A stretch of DNA of 8,158 nt, taken from assembly GCA_035527455.1 (NCBI GenBank), contig DATLAN010000263.1, positions 1 to 8,158 on the forward strand. The letters run 5' to 3'. Under the pieces are notes generated by a model. The model was given only the letters and a program-made list of their open reading frames with translations. It ran no database searches and was not told the DNA's origin. Shown piece after piece: positions 5,518 to 8,158 of the stretch. The stretch comes from DATLAN01 sp035527455. GTDB taxonomy: Bacteria; Planctomycetota; Planctomycetia; Pirellulales; Thermoguttaceae. Both the position numbers and the translations under genes were made by a program. Each line of letters opens with the position of its first letter. The stretch's first letter is position 1.

Positions 5518-8158
5518 TCACTCTCGGGCAGTCTGCCTCGCCTTCGGCCGCTCCGGGCGGAAGCGATAGTCGGGCCACAACGGGCAGTTCAGGTCGGTCC
5601 AGCACTTGACGGCGCGCATCTCGTCGGTCGTCAGATTCGCCTCGTAGTGGTCCTTCTCCAACACCTGCCAGAGCTTGCTCTGCACCGTGCCGAACGTGAG
5701 CGGCTCGGCCTTGTGGTGCTCGCGACCCCAGGTGTAGTCGAAGTAGTGGACCCAGCCTTGGGAAATGAGCGTGCGGAAAGAGGCCGGAACGCCGTCCGCG
5801 TCGAGCGTGCCGGACAGATCGATCTGCTGTTCGTCGCCCGCATCGTGGCACCGCACGCACTTGGCATCCCAGACGGGCTGCACCGCCTCTTCGTACGAGA
5901 AGGGACCCGCGCCCCACGGCGGCGCCGCGGGCCGCACCGGCTCGCGCTTCAGCGCGATCGCCTGGCGGACCGGCGGGGCGGTGAACCGGTTTTCGTGGCA
6001 GCCGACACAGCTCCGCCGCTCGCCCGGCTGGAGCTGCACGACGCTCCGCATCCGCTGCAATTCGTTGAAATCCTCGTCCAAGACTTCGAAGTACAATTGC
6101 TTTCCGGCCGGGGCGTAGAAGCTGGCCGAACCGTCCTCCTCGACCGGCACCAGCCCGAAGGTGCCCTTGGCCACGTAGCTCGGCCAGCCGTGCGGGCCTC
6201 GGACCTTGTGGGTCGGCGTGGCGTAGAAGTCCTGGAACGGCTCGTGGTCGCTGCGGTACTGCCCGCCGGGCAGTTGCACCAAGTCGGAGCGAACCTCCTG
6301 ACAAATACGAAGGTACTTGACCCGGCCACGCTCGACGGCCGGTTCGAGCCCCTGATAGACGTCGGCCACGACGAACCGGCCCATGGCCGGCTCGTCGCCG
6401 TCCGGCCCGACCTCGGCACTCAGCACCGGCGGGCGTGCGACCGCTCGAAGCACCGTCGGGCACACGCTGCTGATCGACGGGTCCAGGTGCAGCAGTTCGC
6501 GGTTGCCGAAGCGGTCGATCACGTAAAGCCCGAACTGCTGCTCCGGAGCGTGACTGCAAAGGAAATAATCGCGTGCCACGGGCACCGGATCGCGGAAGCA
6601 CTCCTGCCGGGCCCAACTCATGTGCGTATGGAAGGCGACGTCCGGCGTGATGCTGCGAATGGCCGCCGGGTTGAAACGGCCCCGGCTGAGGTCGACCAGC
6701 GCGATCGGGCCGTTCAGATCGCCGCCGTGCGAAACCAGCGTGCAGCAGATCTCCGTCGTGCCCGGCACTTCGCGCCCGTTGGCATAGCAGTTGATCGTGT
6801 TGTTGCCGAAGATCAACTCCGGGTGCGTGCCGTCGGGTCGGATCGCCCAAAGCGTGTGGCCGAAGTCGGCTCCCTTGTCCAGATACTCCGATCGCATCCA
6901 GATGATCCGCCCGTCGGAAAGCAGCGAGGGCGTCCACTCGCTCACGTTGGCGTGCGACAACGGCCGGATGTTGCCCCCGTCGGCGTCCATGCGGAACAGT
7001 ACGAACGCCTGCGGACGCCAGCAGAGGAACCGGCACTTGCAGCGGGTGGAAATGAACGCCAGCCCTCCGTCCGGCAGCGGACAGGGAAAGTAATCGTGGA
7101 ACGGCCCGTCCGTCAAGGGTTCGACGCCGCTGCCGTCGATGTTCATCCTCATCAGATGGAAGTAATCACTCTTCGACGGACGGTAGGCAAAATAGACCCT
7201 GGCGGCGTCGAAATCGGCCACCGGGTTGCGTGCGATGCCGTCTTCCGCCTCGAAGAGCCGGACGACCCGTGCCTCCTGCGGCTGCAACCGCCCATTGCTC
7301 CGAGGAGTTTCCAGCACGCACACCGCGCCGCCGGTGCCGCCCTGGGCGTCCAGGATCACGCTGTAGTTGTGCGAGGGCAGGAACGGGTGACGCTTCACGA
7401 ACAGCACGCGCTCCAGGGAGGCCAGCTCCGGATCGCGGAACATCAGCCGCCGCTTGGCCAGCCGGGCATCGAAGAAAACCGACCGGGCGGCAGCGGTGTC
7501 CGGAGATGCCGTCGCCAGCAGCGCCTCGTACCGCTGCCGCAGTTCACGGAGTTCGGCCCGCTCCTCGGTCACGTCCAGATCTCGCGCCGCGAATCGTGCG
7601 ATCATCTCGTCGAACTGATCAAGTACGCGGGCCACCGGATCGCGGCGGTCAATCTTCATGAACGAGCAGGCTTCGCAAAAGAACGCGTAACGAAGCAGAT
7701 CGTCGCCCTCTAGCCCCGCGCGAAGCTCGACCTCGGCGGCACCCAGCAGAGGCAGGACCTGCGGCGTCGGCGGCGCACTCGGGCGTTGCGCCGGCGATGG
7801 ATTGGCCGCCGTGGCTCTTATTTGGCAAGCAGTCTGCCACTGCTTGCCGTCGAGCGACAGCCGCACTTCGAAATGGACCGGCACGCGGTCTTGGTACCGC
7901 CCGCCCCGGTCTCGCGAGAAGATGACTTTGGCGACCTTGGCCGGCCCGGGCAGTTCGATCTGGGCCCACTGGTCCTCGGCCCCCGCGGCGATCCAACTGC
8001 GATCGTTGCCGTAAAGCCCGTCGTTGAGATGCGGGATCTGGTGAATCGCATAGCCCGGCAGACACGACGACGCGGTGGCTTTCGCCCCGGAGCCGGCCAG
8101 GGCAAGGTTCCGCTCGCCGTCGGGGCCGTAGATTTCCAATTCGTCGATGCACGGCTGG
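5518..8158 (-). CDS. HzsA-related diheme protein with discoidin-like domain, N-terminus outside window
   Basis: The frame is open to the right edge (QPCIDELEIYGPDGERNLAL...), giving 879 visible residues. The TTG at 8137-8139 is internal to the domain, so the true start lies beyond 8158. Domains in order: an F5/8 type C (discoidin)-like domain to about 7780 (DRVPVHFEVRLSLDGKQW); a Pro linker and helical, partly coiled-coil-like segment (about 7750-7440, ERAELRELRQRYEALL); a TolB/HZS-alpha-like beta-propeller (about 7430-6060) with HPFLPSHNYSV, RMNIDGSGVEPLTDG, STRCKCRFLCWRP and EWTPSLLSDGRIIW; and a C-terminal cytochrome part with CVGCH (5995-6009) and CVRCH (5845-5859), ending DLNCPLWPDYRF. 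Two CxxCH sites imply two covalent hemes and export. HzsA proper is the hydrazine synthase alpha subunit of anammox bacteria; relatives in other planctomycetes have no known function, and nothing here indicates hydrazine synthesis. It is first gene of the pair with the PQQ-like protein. Confidence 0.85.
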   Translation of the reverse strand, partial: QPCIDELEIYGPDGERNLALAGSGAKATASSCLPGYAIHQIPHLNDGLYGNDRSWIAAGAEDQWAQIELPGPAKVAKVIFSRDRGGRYQDRVPVHFEVRLSLDGKQWQTACQIRATAANPSPAQRPSAPPTPQVLPLLGAAEVELRAGLEGDDLLRYAFFCEACSFMKIDRRDPVARVLDQFDEMIARFAARDLDVTEERAELRELRQRYEALLATASPDTAAARSVFFDARLAKRRLMFRDPELASLERVLFVKRHPFLPSHNYSVILDAQGGTGGAVCVLETPRSNGRLQPQEARVVRLFEAEDGIARNPVADFDAARVYFAYRPSKSDYFHLMRMNIDGSGVEPLTDGPFHDYFPCPLPDGGLAFISTRCKCRFLCWRPQAFVLFRMDADGGNIRPLSHANVSEWTPSLLSDGRIIWMRSEYLDKGADFGHTLWAIRPDGTHPELIFGNNTINCYANGREVPGTTEICCTLVSHGGDLNGPIALVDLSRGRFNPAAIRSITPDVAFHTHMSWARQECFRDPVPVARDYFLCSHAPEQQFGLYVIDRFGNRELLHLDPSISSVCPTVLRAVARPPVLSAEVGPDGDEPAMGRFVVADVYQGLEPAVERGRVKYLRICQEVRSDLVQLPGGQYRSDHEPFQDFYATPTHKVRGPHGWPSYVAKGTFGLVPVEEDGSASFYAPAGKQLYFEVLDEDFNELQRMRSVVQLQPGERRSCVGCHENRFTAPPVRQAIALKREPVRPAAPPWGAGPFSYEEAVQPVWDAKCVRCHDAGDEQQIDLSGTLDADGVPASFRTLISQGWVHYFDYTWGREHHKAEPLTFGTVQSKLWQVLEKDHYEANLTTDEMRAVKCWTDLNCPLWPDYRFRPERPKARQTARE

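Noticed and set aside
5470..7713. A 747-codon plus-strand frame antisense to the HzsA-related gene
   Set aside because: It is Arg/Ala/Val/Gly-rich with no recognisable domain, while the minus strand encodes CxxCH sites and family motifs. Long antisense frames are normal in high-GC coding DNA.
5518..8158. Evidence for anammox (hydrazine synthase)
   Set aside because: Only an HzsA-like protein with an added discoidin-like domain is present, without hzsB/C or other anammox genes; such relatives occur in other planctomycetes.

Overview
The window looks like chromosomal DNA of a free-living planctomycete, probably of the Pirellulales type. The evidence is high GC with strong third-position GC bias, a secreted PQQ-like beta-propeller protein starting its mature part with EWSRFRGPNGDG, a two-heme HzsA-related protein, a secreted alkaline-phosphatase-superfamily enzyme, and intergenic spaces filled with inverted-pair palindromic repeats. 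This placement is inferred from gene families and was not tested by a search.

Layout, left to right. (1) 1-766 (+): C-terminal part of a nucleoside hydrolase whose start is outside the window. (2) 767-1015: spacer with a large REPIN-like inverted repeat (family A, 880-962) and a 12-bp tandem repeat. (3) 1016-1702 (-): a DUF2461/TIGR02453 protein convergent with the hydrolase. (4) 1703-2003: divergent spacer with a second REPIN-like element (family B, 1716-1783) touching the DUF2461 ribosome binding site, and a good sigma-70-type promoter (1930-1958). (5) 2004-2420 (+): small secreted Tyr/Pro-rich protein. (6) 2421-2834: a 414-bp spacer with no gene but several palindromes and a possible promoter. 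(7) 2835-3971 (+): secreted phosphatase/phosphodiesterase-type metalloenzyme with a Lys/Pro/Ala-rich internal insert and tail. (8) 3972-4162: convergent spacer with a third REPIN-like element (family C, 4000-4095) and a strong hairpin (4107-4141). (9) 4163-5467 (-) and 5518-8158 (-): a probable two-gene operon. The HzsA-related protein (discoidin-like domain, propeller, two CxxCH sites; N-terminus outside the window) is transcribed first and the PQQ-like propeller second.

How the parts relate: the only likely operon is the minus-strand pair at the right, two exported beta-propeller proteins, one of them a probable c-type cytochrome. The other genes look like single-gene units separated by repeats and hairpins. 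I see no defence system, phage, insertion sequence, CRISPR array, tRNA or rRNA. The most unusual structure is non-coding: three unrelated REPIN-like doublets in about 3.2 kb. Two of them carry the outer GTAG head typical of repeats moved by RAYT (TnpA-REP) transposases.
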